Source: Candidatus Zixiibacteriota bacterium
Lineage (GTDB): Bacteria; Zixibacteria; MSB-5A5; GN15; FEB-12
Assembly (NCBI GenBank): GCA_029860345.1
Contig: JAOUBJ010000001.1
Span: 124,001-188,000, forward strand
DNA length: 64,000 bases
Direction: 5' to 3'
This document shows positions 34,517 to 43,443 of this stretch, in pieces (the first letter of the stretch is position 1; each line of letters starts with the position of its first letter). The notes below the pieces were generated by a model. The model ran no database searches. It was not told the DNA's origin and was given only the letters and a program-made list of their open reading frames with translations. Position numbers and translations under genes: made by a program.

Positions 34517-36220
34517 ATGGCACTGAAGAAAAAAACAGTGAGTTTGATTGTAGTCACAATCGTGGCGGCTCTGTCGGGGCTGGTTACGGTGCAGGCCTAT
34601 CTGCTCAAGAGCGCCTTCGACTCCAAGGAGCAGGCTTTTCATCGCAACGTTATGGCCGCCTTGAGCGACGCCTCGCAAAGACTGACCGCGAACGAGATGA
34701 TGGCTATCGCCCTGATATCCGATCAGGAGAAGCACATCGACGCTACCGCATCCATACTGTCGATTGGCATCAAAGACTCACTGTGCGACTCGATTGAGAT
34801 CGGTACGGAGATCTTTACCGCCCGGACTGATTCCGCCGATCCGATCCTCTGGTTCGAAAACGAAGCTATCCGATATCGCGTCCCCCGCCCCCAGCATGTC
34901 AAACTACAAATGATCGATCCCTCCACCGGTGAGGCCCGTGTTCTGGTCGATACTTTTCGCGAGGTAGGTAGTTACGATGTGCCTTTGATAAGTGATGAGG
35001 AAGCGTTCACCAACTATAATTGGCAATACGTAGGTGATTCCGGCACAACCGTCATGTACATGCATGAAAACCTCGTTGGTGGCGAGTTCTTCAAACGCAA
35101 GAACGACAGCACACGCGTGCGCATGGTGATGTCGGTACTGGATGGGTTGGATATTGCCGAACGGAAACCTATAAAGGAACGGCTGAACGAGTCGGAGCTT
35201 GATTCGGTGCTGGCTTTGAGTCTCAAAGAGGCAGGGCTGGACCTTGAGGTGGCCTACGGCGTCTTGACTCGCGCCGATTCACTGGCCATGGCAAAGTCGA
35301 CCGAATACCGCGATCAACTCATAGCCTCGACACTCAGATCACCTCTTTTCCCCCACGATCCTTTCGGGGAGCCGGCCGACCTGGTGGTTTACTTCCCGCA
35401 GCGCACTGCATACTTGTATCAACAAATGGTTCCGATGGTTCTTCCCACGACGCTGTTGATGCTGATCGTGGTAGGCTGTTTTGCCTATACTATCCGAACG
35501 ATTCTGTCACAGCGTCGCTTCGCAACCCTTCTGGTGGACTTCATCAACAACATGACGCATGAGTTCAAAACTCCCATAGCCACCATCCGGCTGGCAGCCG
35601 AAGCGGTGGCCCGTCATGACGTCATCGAAAACAAGGACCGCGTGCGGCAGTTTAACGACATGATTCTCGGCGAAACACAACGTATGAGGAATCAGACAGA
35701 CAAGATCCTGCAAATGGCGGTACTCGAAGAGGGCGACTATGAGCTCAAACTCGAGTCCGTCGATCTTCATGAATTGATCAAAAACGCTGTCGACACTGTG
35801 GCACTACACATTGAGAATCGGCAGGGCACGGTCGAGTGTGATCTCAGAGCCGAACAACACACCCTGACGGCCGACCCTGTCCATCTGGGCAACGTGGTCC
35901 ACAACCTTCTCGACAACGCATCCAAGTATACGCCGGAGTCACCGCGGATTCGCGTGAGCACCAGTGACGACAACGGCGTCCTGGCGATGGCCGTGACCGA
36001 TAACGGTATCGGCATGCATCAGGACGATTGCCGTCGGGCCTTCGATAAGTACTTTCGCGTCTCTCATGGCAACGTTCACGACGTAAAGGGATTCGGACTT
36101 GGCCTTAGCTATGTCAAAATGATGGTTGAAGCGCACGGCGGTACGGTGTCGATACACAGTCGACCCGGCGAAGGAACCAGAGTGGAGGCGACCTTTCAAG
36201 CGTCGAGCCTGACCGGATAG
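34517..36220 (+). CDS. Sensor histidine kinase
   Basis: 567 residues. An N-terminal membrane helix (about 8-30), a periplasmic sensor region of about 270 residues with no recognised fold, and a second helix (about 305-328). No HAMP domain is evident. HisKA has the phosphorylated His348 in NNMTHEFKTPIATIRL. The ATPase domain shows the N box VVHNLLDNASKYTP, the G1 box VTDNGIGM and the G2 box GFGLGLSY. It pairs with the response regulator starting 9 nt after its stop. It is probably leaderless (no ribosome site). Confidence 0.93.
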   Translation: MALKKKTVSLIVVTIVAALSGLVTVQAYLLKSAFDSKEQAFHRNVMAALSDASQRLTANEMMAIALISDQEKHIDATASILSIGIKDSLCDSIEIGTEIFTARTDSADPILWFENEAIRYRVPRPQHVKLQMIDPSTGEARVLVDTFREVGSYDVPLISDEEAFTNYNWQYVGDSGTTVMYMHENLVGGEFFKRKNDSTRVRMVMSVLDGLDIAERKPIKERLNESELDSVLALSLKEAGLDLEVAYGVLTRADSLAMAKSTEYRDQLIASTLRSPLFPHDPFGEPADLVVYFPQRTAYLYQQMVPMVLPTTLLMLIVVGCFAYTIRTILSQRRFATLLVDFINNMTHEFKTPIATIRLAAEAVARHDVIENKDRVRQFNDMILGETQRMRNQTDKILQMAVLEEGDYELKLESVDLHELIKNAVDTVALHIENRQGTVECDLRAEQHTLTADPVHLGNVVHNLLDNASKYTPESPRIRVSTSDDNGVLAMAVTDNGIGMHQDDCRRAFDKYFRVSHGNVHDVKGFGLGLSYVKMMVEAHGGTVSIHSRPGEGTRVEATFQASSLTG

Positions 36221-36229
36221 GGAATCAGT

Positions 36230-36919
36230 ATGAGCGGACACAGAGTTCTCCTACTTGAGGATGACGCCAGCCTGGGTGCGGTGCTGCAGGAGCATTTGCA
36301 GATGCAGGGTTTCACGGTTACCCTCTGTACCGATGGCGTCCAGGGTTCCCAGGCATTCAAGGCGAACGAGTTTGATATTTGTCTTGTCGATATCATGATG
36401 CCCCGCAAAGACGGCTTTTCATTCGCCGAGGATGTTCGTAGGACCGACTCCGAGATTCCGCTGATTTTTCTGACAGCCAAGGCCATGAAAGAAGACAAGA
36501 TTCAAGGATTCAAAGCCGGATGCGACGATTACGTCACCAAGCCGTTCAGTATCGAGGAACTTATGCTGCGTATTCAGGCGGTGATGCGACGCAGGCGGAA
36601 ACCGACCGAGGCCGAATCACCGACCAGTTTCGAAATCGGCAGCTACTCGTTTGACTACCCACGACAATTGTTGACGCGCAACGAGCAGCAGCGTAAGCTG
36701 ACGCCACGCGAAGCCGACCTGCTCCGCCTATTGTGTCAAAGCGTCAACCGCACGGTTCGCCGCGAGGATGCACTAAAACAGATTTGGAACGATGACGGCT
36801 ACTTTGCCGGGCGTTCTATGGATGTCTTTATCTCGAAGCTGCGCAAGCATCTCAAAGACGACCCCAGAGTGGAGATACTGGGTATCCACGGCAAGGGTGT
36901 TCGGCTCGTGGTGGGATAA
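36230..36919 (+). CDS. OmpR-family response regulator
   Basis: 229 residues. The receiver domain (1-120) has acidic pocket LLLEDDAS, phospho-acceptor Asp54 in CLVDIMMPRKDG, and the conserved Lys in YVTKPFS. A C-terminal winged helix (about 130-229, LTPREADLLRLLCQSVNRTVRREDAL) binds DNA. It likely acts on the phased GTTA array between the kinase and the exporter operon, giving signal-dependent control of both. Confidence 0.94.
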   Translation: MSGHRVLLLEDDASLGAVLQEHLQMQGFTVTLCTDGVQGSQAFKANEFDICLVDIMMPRKDGFSFAEDVRRTDSEIPLIFLTAKAMKEDKIQGFKAGCDDYVTKPFSIEELMLRIQAVMRRRRKPTEAESPTSFEIGSYSFDYPRQLLTRNEQQRKLTPREADLLRLLCQSVNRTVRREDALKQIWNDDGYFAGRSMDVFISKLRKHLKDDPRVEILGIHGKGVRLVVG

Positions 36920-37423
36920 TCGATGACAGCCGTCAGCTGCCTTACTCCAAGACTCATAATCGATGATAGGCCATCACCACCGTGCTTGTTGAAAAGTCTC
37001 TCCAGCCCGTTGCAGTGGGTCTTGCCTATCCCGCGGAACGCGGGATTGGTGTGGCCCGCCACTGCCGACCAACATGGAGTTAGGGGCTTGTTGAAAGAGG
37101 CCTGGCTCACAGGTGGTGTTGGGCGACCCCACCCGGTACCTGCCGTCCAAACCAATGGCTGTCAGGCGAGTCACCTGACAGCACCTTCATCGCGTGGCAC
37201 TTCACCTTGTGGTATTGAGGGTTTATCAACAAGCCCTTAGGTGCCGGATCACAACCACGCCTTGGGCAAGTCCAGTACCCGACACCACAGAACAAGAGTA
37301 TGCCACCAGGGTCTACGGTGCCGAGCGCTCACAAAATCACCCGGCAACAACATGGACAGGACAGTATAAAGGCAATCCCGGGGGGCAAACGGTAAGGGAC
37401 TCCGGTTGTGTTAATGTGCATTA
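36920..37423. other. Non-coding region with repeat element, no gene supported
   Basis: Short ORFs here lack ribosome sites and known motifs. It contains the inverted-repeat element described at 36984-37240 and ends in a TTAATG-TG-CATTAA palindrome (37411-37424) that overlaps the next start codon. Confidence 0.5.
36984..37240. repeat. Inverted-repeat bounded element (possible MITE-like)
   Basis: GCTTGTTGAAA appears at 36984 and again at 37086. The inverse, TCAACAAGCCCT, appears at 37226-37237. The segment 37083-37237 is thus bounded by about 12-bp inverted repeats and contains an internal perfect stem GCTGTCAGG/CCTGACAGC (about 37159-37183). No transposase is encoded. It could be a small non-autonomous element or a structured RNA. 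Confidence 0.4.
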
Positions 37424-39265
37424 ATGTTTGACATTTTCGCTCTTGTTAACCATACTGGCGCTGTGAAAGATCCAAAGAAGAGCCCGCACCTGTTCCACAT
37501 ACCGGTGATGGGTACCGGTTTCAGTATTGACACTCCCCTCAAAGTTGCGAAATACGGTATCTCGTCTGTGGTTTCGCTGGTCGATGATGTTCTCATCGAG
37601 CAGATGCGGCAATTCCATTGTAAAAGGCTGGGCCTGCCTTATGTGGCCATACCTGACAGTAACGAAGATGCTCGCGCCAACCGTATCACCGCCTACCTGG
37701 AGCTACTGGGTGAGGTGGTTTGTGGTCAGGTTAAGGCCTTGCAGTCCTCGCCTTTTGAGCCCGGCAGCGAGATTACCCGTTACTTTGAGATGCTGCCTGA
37801 CGCGCCGCTGAAGCGATCCTACCAGAACATGCTCACCGTGTCGAACCCGGCGGCGAAAACCAAACTGCAGAATGCTCTGCGCAGCCAGGCGGTTCCGGGC
37901 AGTATCGATGTGAATATTATGACCAAGTTGGACCGCGATATATACTACGGCGGGAAAAAACTACCGCCTGAGTCTGCCGATGCCATGGCCGCTCTCAGAG
38001 GTTACGCCAGGAGTAACTTGCAGTCATCTATAGTATTCTCAGCCGGAATAAACCGACGTCTCTATAGTTATCTGGCCAAATTCGACGATTTCCTCCCGGA
38101 TCACCACGGCATGCTTCGCAAAAGAATCGTTCTGAAGGTGAGCGATTTCCGCTCGGCCATAGTTCAAGGTCGCTATCTGGCCAAGAGAGGACTGTGGGTC
38201 TCTGAGTTCAGAATCGAATCTGGTCTCAATTGTGGCGGTCACGCCTTTCCCACCGAAGGACACCTGTTGGGACCCATTCTGGATGAGTTCAGGCGCCAGA
38301 GGACAGAACTGATCAACGATCATCACGAAGTATACAACCGGGCGCTGGCCGCGATAGGACGACCCCAGATTCAAGCGCCCCACCAGGTTCGTGTCACGGT
38401 GCAGGGCGGCATTGGCACCGCCGATGAAAACAGTTTCCTCCTTGGACACCTACAGGTCGACGGTACCGGCTGGGGAACACCCTTCTTGTTGGTCCCGGAA
38501 GTAACAAATGTAGACGATGTTCACCTGGGAAAACTGTCGTCAGCCGACAAAAACGATGTGTACCTGAGTGACCGCTCACCGCTTGGCGTACCCTTCTGGA
38601 TATTGCGCAACTGTGGCAGTGAAGAGTTTCACCAAGAGCGGATTGATACCGGCAAACCCGGTAGTATGTGTCCGAAAGGCTATCTGGCTGCCGATACCGA
38701 ATTCAACGATGTCCCGATCTGCCGGGCATCCAGGCTCTATCAGCTTAGGAAGCTGCGGCAGCTTTCAGGGACCATCCAATCGGCCGAGCAATTGAACACC
38801 ATGAGGGAAAAGGTACTGGTCAAATCCTGCATCTGTCATGACGTTGGCGGCGGCGTGGCTTTGAAACTTGGGATAGACCCCAAAGCCAGCCCGGCTGTCT
38901 GCAGCGGCCCCAACATTGCGCACTTCTCCAAAGTCGCATCCCTGGACGAGATGGTCAGCCATATCTACGGACGCTTATCCATACTCAACAACTCCGACCG
39001 CCCCCACATGTTCATCAACGAACTGACAATCTACGTTGATTACCTCCGCCGGGAAGCTCAGAAAACATCAGAGGAATTGGCCGACAAAACGGTCAAGTGC
39101 TTCAAGGAGTTCAAACGGAACCTAGTTACCGGGATAGACTACTACCGCACTCTTGCCCAGCAATTCAGTGAAGAGCAGAGAGAACGATTCCTGTCGGAAC
39201 TCGATACTTTGTTCAGTGAGTTAGAAGACGTTCTTCCGGCATCATCCACCGTTGTCCCTGCCTAA
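37424..39265 (+). CDS. Nitronate monooxygenase-like TIM-barrel protein with extra Cys region
   Basis: 613 residues, not recognised as a named family. The N-terminus HIPVMGTGFSIDTPLKVAKYG resembles the 'PxxxxxM..s..LA.AV...GG' opening of nitronate monooxygenase/FabK-type flavin barrels. The middle has GLNCGGHAF (compare GxEAGGH), QGGIGTADENSFLLG (compare AAGGI) and TGWGTPFLLVPE (compare GTxFL..E), in the correct order. The last 200 residues are unlike those enzymes and hold Cys motifs (MCPKGYL, PICRAS, SCICHDVGGG, AVCSGPN) that could bind a metal cluster. The C-terminus is helical. There is no ribosome site before the ATG. It stands alone. The flavin role is inferred. Confidence 0.5.
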   Translation: MFDIFALVNHTGAVKDPKKSPHLFHIPVMGTGFSIDTPLKVAKYGISSVVSLVDDVLIEQMRQFHCKRLGLPYVAIPDSNEDARANRITAYLELLGEVVCGQVKALQSSPFEPGSEITRYFEMLPDAPLKRSYQNMLTVSNPAAKTKLQNALRSQAVPGSIDVNIMTKLDRDIYYGGKKLPPESADAMAALRGYARSNLQSSIVFSAGINRRLYSYLAKFDDFLPDHHGMLRKRIVLKVSDFRSAIVQGRYLAKRGLWVSEFRIESGLNCGGHAFPTEGHLLGPILDEFRRQRTELINDHHEVYNRALAAIGRPQIQAPHQVRVTVQGGIGTADENSFLLGHLQVDGTGWGTPFLLVPEVTNVDDVHLGKLSSADKNDVYLSDRSPLGVPFWILRNCGSEEFHQERIDTGKPGSMCPKGYLAADTEFNDVPICRASRLYQLRKLRQLSGTIQSAEQLNTMREKVLVKSCICHDVGGGVALKLGIDPKASPAVCSGPNIAHFSKVASLDEMVSHIYGRLSILNNSDRPHMFINELTIYVDYLRREAQKTSEELADKTVKCFKEFKRNLVTGIDYYRTLAQQFSEEQRERFLSELDTLFSELEDVLPASSTVVPA

Positions 39266-39297
39266 AGCTCCACCCAGCCCTTGAATCGGGGCTCTCA

Positions 39298-39367
39298 AAC
39301 GCCCGCTGCCGGCCAGCGTACCATCTTTGCGCGTAACAGGGGCGATGTCCCGATTGGAGCGGGCGTT
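39298..39367. repeat. 10-bp inverted repeat upstream of the lectin-dockerin gene
   Basis: AACGCCCGCT (39298-39307) and AGCGGGCGTT (39358-39367) are perfect inverses around 50 nt, ending 14 nt before the ribosome site GGAGGT (39382-39387) of the next gene. A leader structure or operator; nothing more can be said. Confidence 0.35.
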
Positions 39368-39396
39368 GCAAAACCATCACCGGAGGTCTTAGCCTC

Positions 39397-40749
39397 ATGA
39401 GCTCAAGACAAGACACCAGCGCGCAGGGCATTCTGTTTCTTGTTCTTCTTGCAGGCATCCTTGTATTCTCGAACGCGGACTTAAACGCAGAGTCGATTAA
39501 TCCACGATTCGAAGTTTTCGGTACGGACGAACCGATAAGTTGGTTCGCGGCGCGGGACTCGGCTGAAAATCACGGAGGTTATCTGGCCATTATCACCAGT
39601 GCCGCTGAGCAGGCCGAAGTGGCCGCGCTCCTTTCCGAGAGCGACACGGCCTGGATGGGCGGGTTTGATGTACTGATTGAAGGAAAATGGGTCTGGCTTA
39701 ACGGCGAGGCCTGGTCCTACGATAACTGGAATGTACCCCACCCGTGGCCGTCAGGATCTTATGACTACTTGCAGATTGTGGGGTCGGCAGGCGGCAAATG
39801 GGAATCAGCGGCCAGCCACACCGATGCTTACGTGGTCGAGTACGAGTGCTGTATTGAGAGCACAGGCAATGTTGATAGTGACCCTTCAGAAGCTGTCGAT
39901 ATATCCGATCTCGTCTACCTGGTCGACTTCATGTTCACCGGCGGACCGGCTCCTTTGTGCACCGACGAGGCCGATATGCAATTGTCGGGGGACATAGACA
40001 TCTCCGACCTGGTTTTCCTGGTCGACTTCATGTTCACCGCAGGACCGGCGCCGCCGGATTGTCCGCCGTTGATCGTACCACCCGGCGACACCGTCATTTT
40101 GACCGACATCACCGGGAAGCAGTGGGACATAAGTTATGCCGTGCACTTTTATGGTTTCGAACGTACCCACTTTAATTTCGGCTTGGGACCGCATTCCATT
40201 CGGCCGATAATCAACCCGGAGTTCCTCACCGCTGCCGACAGTGGATTCCCCAACGCAGACGACACCTTCATGGTTCTGGGAACTACCATCAACGGCGATA
40301 CGCGGGCTTATCCCTGGCACTCCCTGATCGGGATTGAAGTGGTCGATGATTCCTTTGACTCGGTGTACGTCGCGGCAACCTACTGACCACTCCAAGAAGA
40401 GGCTGTCGTGTACAGCCGCGAAATCGACGGTCAGGTCCTCACTTTTTCGGCCAGTGGATGGACTTACGACTTCCTGTTCGTGCTCTACGATTATGAGACC
40501 GAGACTATATGGTATCCATCTAATATCGGTGAAGCCGGTTTCGGGTGCTCCTGCGTGTTGTGGGGTGTGGCCGGTCAATTCGCCGGACGCATGATTCTCT
40601 CCGAGCAGTTTTTTAATGCGCCCTGGGACATCTGGCTGGCCGGACACCCGGATACCAAGATACTCGAAGGTGGCTTTGACGGTTGGTTCGGTGATACCCT
40701 TGACGCTGCCTATTACAAGCGCGGTCGGAGTCAAAATTCTCGGGAGTAG
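39397..40749 (+). CDS. C-type lectin/dockerin/DUF3179 protein, candidate selenoprotein (TGA 40384)
   Basis: 450 codons if the in-frame TGA at 40384-40386 is read through. A signal segment (about 10-28) is followed by a C-type lectin-like domain (about 35-150: FAARDSAENHGGYLAIITS, AWMGG, WVWLNG, WESAASH) and two dockerin halves (DISDLVYLVDFMFTGGP, DISDLVFLVDFMFTAGP). A DUF3179 domain runs from about 235 to the end: TTINGDTRAYPW, VAATY-TGA-PL, YSREIDGQVLTFSASGW, LAGHPDTKIL. The family normally reads TYCPL at this point, so the TGA replaces the one conserved Cys. The frame continues unbroken for 121 codons after it. A 17-nt stem-loop lies 14 nt downstream. Alternatives are a nonsense mutation or a sequencing error. 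Without readthrough the protein stops at 329 residues. Confidence 0.75.
40401..40417 (+). promoter_or_regulatory. Putative bacterial SECIS stem-loop
   Basis: GGCTGT-CGTGT-ACAGCC: six perfect pairs and a 5-nt loop with G as the second base, beginning 14 nt and looping 20 nt after the TGA. These values fit published requirements for bacterial SECIS elements (apical loop roughly 16-37 nt from UGA, G in the first two loop bases). The E. coli fdhF minihelix is also 17 nt. Confidence 0.6.
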
Positions 40750-40809
40750 GCTTGAACATCTTCAGACCTGTCGGCTTCATAGGCTGAACATTCTCAAACC
40801 GGCCGAAGC

Positions 40810-43443
40810 CTACCAGCTTTCTCTGCCGTGACATCCGGTGTTGGTGCACTCACCGTTGGCCCAGACGCCCTGACCGGATGAAAAGCTGATCGTATTCTCA
40901 CCATCGACATGCACCCATTTTTCAACGAGGTTGAGAGAGGCATCTACTGTGGTCGAGTGACACTGGTAACATTCGACATCCTTGTCCACAACGTGCTTTT
41001 CGTGTCGTCCGGATAAACGTGCCGGATGGGCTCCGAAGTCATGACAACTGCCGCATAGGTCTATGCCGGACTCGGTCCAGGGAGGAGACTGGCTGTTGTT
41101 GCCGCCCGGGAAATCTCCATGGCAGTAAGTGTCGGCGCAGCTTGAATCGTCGCGGCTCCACGTAGCGTTCGGCCCGGCGAGAGGTCCGAAAGTAACCTCG
41201 GCGATGCCGTCCGGTCCGAAATGCTCGGGATCGTCCCATGCAAGCGGCGTGACATGACACTCGGTACAACTAAATCCAACAGCCATAGGACCACCATCCA
41301 AATGAATCGTGTGGGCACCGACGGCCAATTGAGAGGTTGCTGTTTCGCCACTTATGCCCAACGGCGGAGCGCCCGTTTGGTTATCAGCGCCGCCGTGGCA
41401 CAAAGTGCAAGTACCGGAACCACCACCGTGGCAACTACTACAGACTACCACGTCTCGCGTCAAGGTATCGATGATACCGTTCACATGCAGAGATGGATCG
41501 GTGATATTCAGCAGTGTGTCCACGACGGATGCATGGCAATCGCCGCATTTTAGCGAAGCAACCTCGACATGGAACTGGTGTTTCCAGCGCAAGTCGGAAG
41601 GTTGCGCACCGACATCGTGGCACGAACCGCAGGAGGCCGGGTCGGACGATGTCCAGACAGGCACATTGCCAACAATACCGCCGTTGAAGTTGCCATGACA
41701 ATAGGTCTGCTCACAGGTCGCATTTACCCGGTCCCATATCGACTGATCACCGGCCGTGGCGCCCCAAGTGATCTCGGCCACCGAGTCGATTCCAAAATGA
41801 TCCGGATCGACCGCCGCGGCCGGTGTCACATGACACTCATCGCATTCGATGGCACCGGCCAGCGTGCTGCTCTCGACGTGCGCGGTATGCGCCCCCACTG
41901 CAAGATCGGTCGTGGCCGTTTCCCCCTCGATACCCGAAGGTGGCGCGCCGGTTTGGTTGTCGTCGCCGCCGTGGCAATCTGTGCAATGGGCGGTGCCCTG
42001 TTCGTGGCATACGTTGCAGGCGTCGTGATCGAGTGTCAGCAGGTCGACCTCCCCGTTGACGTGCAGAGTAATATCGATAATGTTGCCCAGTCTGTCGGCC
42101 ACGCGGGCATGGCAATCACCGCAGGTGAAACCGGCTGATGTAATATGAAACTCATGGATACCGCCGATCTTCCCTGGATCGACGCCGACGTCATGACATG
42201 AACCGCAGTCGGCCTGACCACCGGACGTCCAGACGGGAGCGTTGGAAGGGTCACCGCCTGAGAAACTACCATGGCAGTACGTTTGCTCGCAGGTGGCCGC
42301 AGCCCGACCCCACACCGATTGCCCGCCGGCGATTCCGCCGAAATTGATCTCGGCCACCGAATCAGCACCGAGATGGCCCAAATCCTGAACGTTGGTCGGA
42401 ACGTTATGGCAGCTTCCACACTCGAATGCCGCCGCAATCTCACCGTCTTCGAGATGCGCGGTGTGCGCACCCACGGCCAGGTCGGTTGTCGCACTCTCTC
42501 CTTCAAGTCCGGTGGGCGGCGCGCCGGTGGCATTATCAACACCTCCATGACAGGCGGTACACGCATCAACACCGGCACCATGGCAAACATTGCAAACGGT
42601 GGTGTCCCTTGTCAGCGTATCGACGACTCCGTTGACATGCAGATTTAGATTCGTGATCTGTAGCGCGGTATCAATTACGGTGGCATGACACTCAACGCAA
42701 CCAAGCCCAACCGTTCCGACATGAAAAGCGTGTTTCCAACCGAGGCGCTGCGGATTCGCGCCGTCATCGTGGCAACTTCCACACTCGGCCTGTCCGGTAG
42801 CTGTCCATAGCGGCGCGTTGCCGGCGTTGCCGCCTGAAAAATCACCATGGCAATAGGTGTTCCGGCAGGTCCGGCTCTCACGGTCCCACACGGCCGTCCC
42901 GGCATCGCTGATGCCGTGCCAGATTATTTCGGCGATCGAGTCAATCCCGAGATGTCCACTGTCGGATGCCACCACCGGCACCAGGTGGCAGGCGTCACAA
43001 CTCACGGCGGTCGCAATATCCGACGCCGTCAGGTGCTCGGTGTGGGCGCCGACGGCAATCGTTGTGTCGTATATCTCCCCGTGCAGACCCGTCGGTGGCG
43101 CCCCGGTAGCGTTGTCTCGGCCTCCGTGACAGGTAACGCAGGCACCTTTCTCGATATGACAATCGATGCACGACACCTGCACCTCGCCACCGTCAAAGTC
43201 GGCACCATGACATTCTCGACAACTCTCTGAACTGCCGGCTGTCACTACGCGACCGTGAAAGTCAGACGAACTCTTGTCCATCCAGGCACCGGGATGGGTG
43301 CCGGGCAGTGTAGACGTGGTTTTTTGATCACTGCAACCGCACAAAAGTGTGATGCACACCATCAGCCAAAGGCCAAGTACCCAGGCTACATTCTTGCGGT
43401 AGTGGCCGGTTCTGAGCGAACGATGGAAAACCATATCAGTCAT
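40810..43443 (-). CDS. Outer-membrane lipoprotein multihaem cytochrome c (about 26 haems)
   Basis: About 877 residues from ATG 43443 (ATG 43434 also possible; the long upstream extension lies antisense-like inside the previous gene and is rejected). The hydrophobic stretch ends in LLCGCSDQ, a lipobox. I count 21 CxxCH and 5 CxxxxCH haem motifs (CRNTYCH, CEQTYCH twice, CADTYCH, CTNTGCH). The alternation is that of the CxxxxCH/CxxCH domain family known from Geobacter. The protein is built of about four repeats of 190 residues, each with GAHTxHL and a TYCHGxFxGG block. It is the third gene after a porin and a 14-haem cytochrome, with start overlapping the previous stop by 8 nt. It is probably displayed at the outer surface for electron transfer. 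Confidence 0.85.
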   Translation of the reverse strand: MTDMVFHRSLRTGHYRKNVAWVLGLWLMVCITLLCGCSDQKTTSTLPGTHPGAWMDKSSSDFHGRVVTAGSSESCRECHGADFDGGEVQVSCIDCHIEKGACVTCHGGRDNATGAPPTGLHGEIYDTTIAVGAHTEHLTASDIATAVSCDACHLVPVVASDSGHLGIDSIAEIIWHGISDAGTAVWDRESRTCRNTYCHGDFSGGNAGNAPLWTATGQAECGSCHDDGANPQRLGWKHAFHVGTVGLGCVECHATVIDTALQITNLNLHVNGVVDTLTRDTTVCNVCHGAGVDACTACHGGVDNATGAPPTGLEGESATTDLAVGAHTAHLEDGEIAAAFECGSCHNVPTNVQDLGHLGADSVAEINFGGIAGGQSVWGRAAATCEQTYCHGSFSGGDPSNAPVWTSGGQADCGSCHDVGVDPGKIGGIHEFHITSAGFTCGDCHARVADRLGNIIDITLHVNGEVDLLTLDHDACNVCHEQGTAHCTDCHGGDDNQTGAPPSGIEGETATTDLAVGAHTAHVESSTLAGAIECDECHVTPAAAVDPDHFGIDSVAEITWGATAGDQSIWDRVNATCEQTYCHGNFNGGIVGNVPVWTSSDPASCGSCHDVGAQPSDLRWKHQFHVEVASLKCGDCHASVVDTLLNITDPSLHVNGIIDTLTRDVVVCSSCHGGGSGTCTLCHGGADNQTGAPPLGISGETATSQLAVGAHTIHLDGGPMAVGFSCTECHVTPLAWDDPEHFGPDGIAEVTFGPLAGPNATWSRDDSSCADTYCHGDFPGGNNSQSPPWTESGIDLCGSCHDFGAHPARLSGRHEKHVVDKDVECYQCHSTTVDASLNLVEKWVHVDGENTISFSSGQGVWANGECTNTGCHGRESW

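Noticed and set aside
40408-40749. Separate 113-codon gene after the DUF3179 stop
   Set aside because: It has no ribosome site, lacks a domain start and continues the same frame and same domain, so it is treated as the readthrough part of one gene.
41000-43200. Regular DNA repeats that could suggest a CRISPR or satellite array
   Set aside because: They are coding repeats of the multihaem cytochrome: units are imperfect, in frame and without spacer-like unique blocks.
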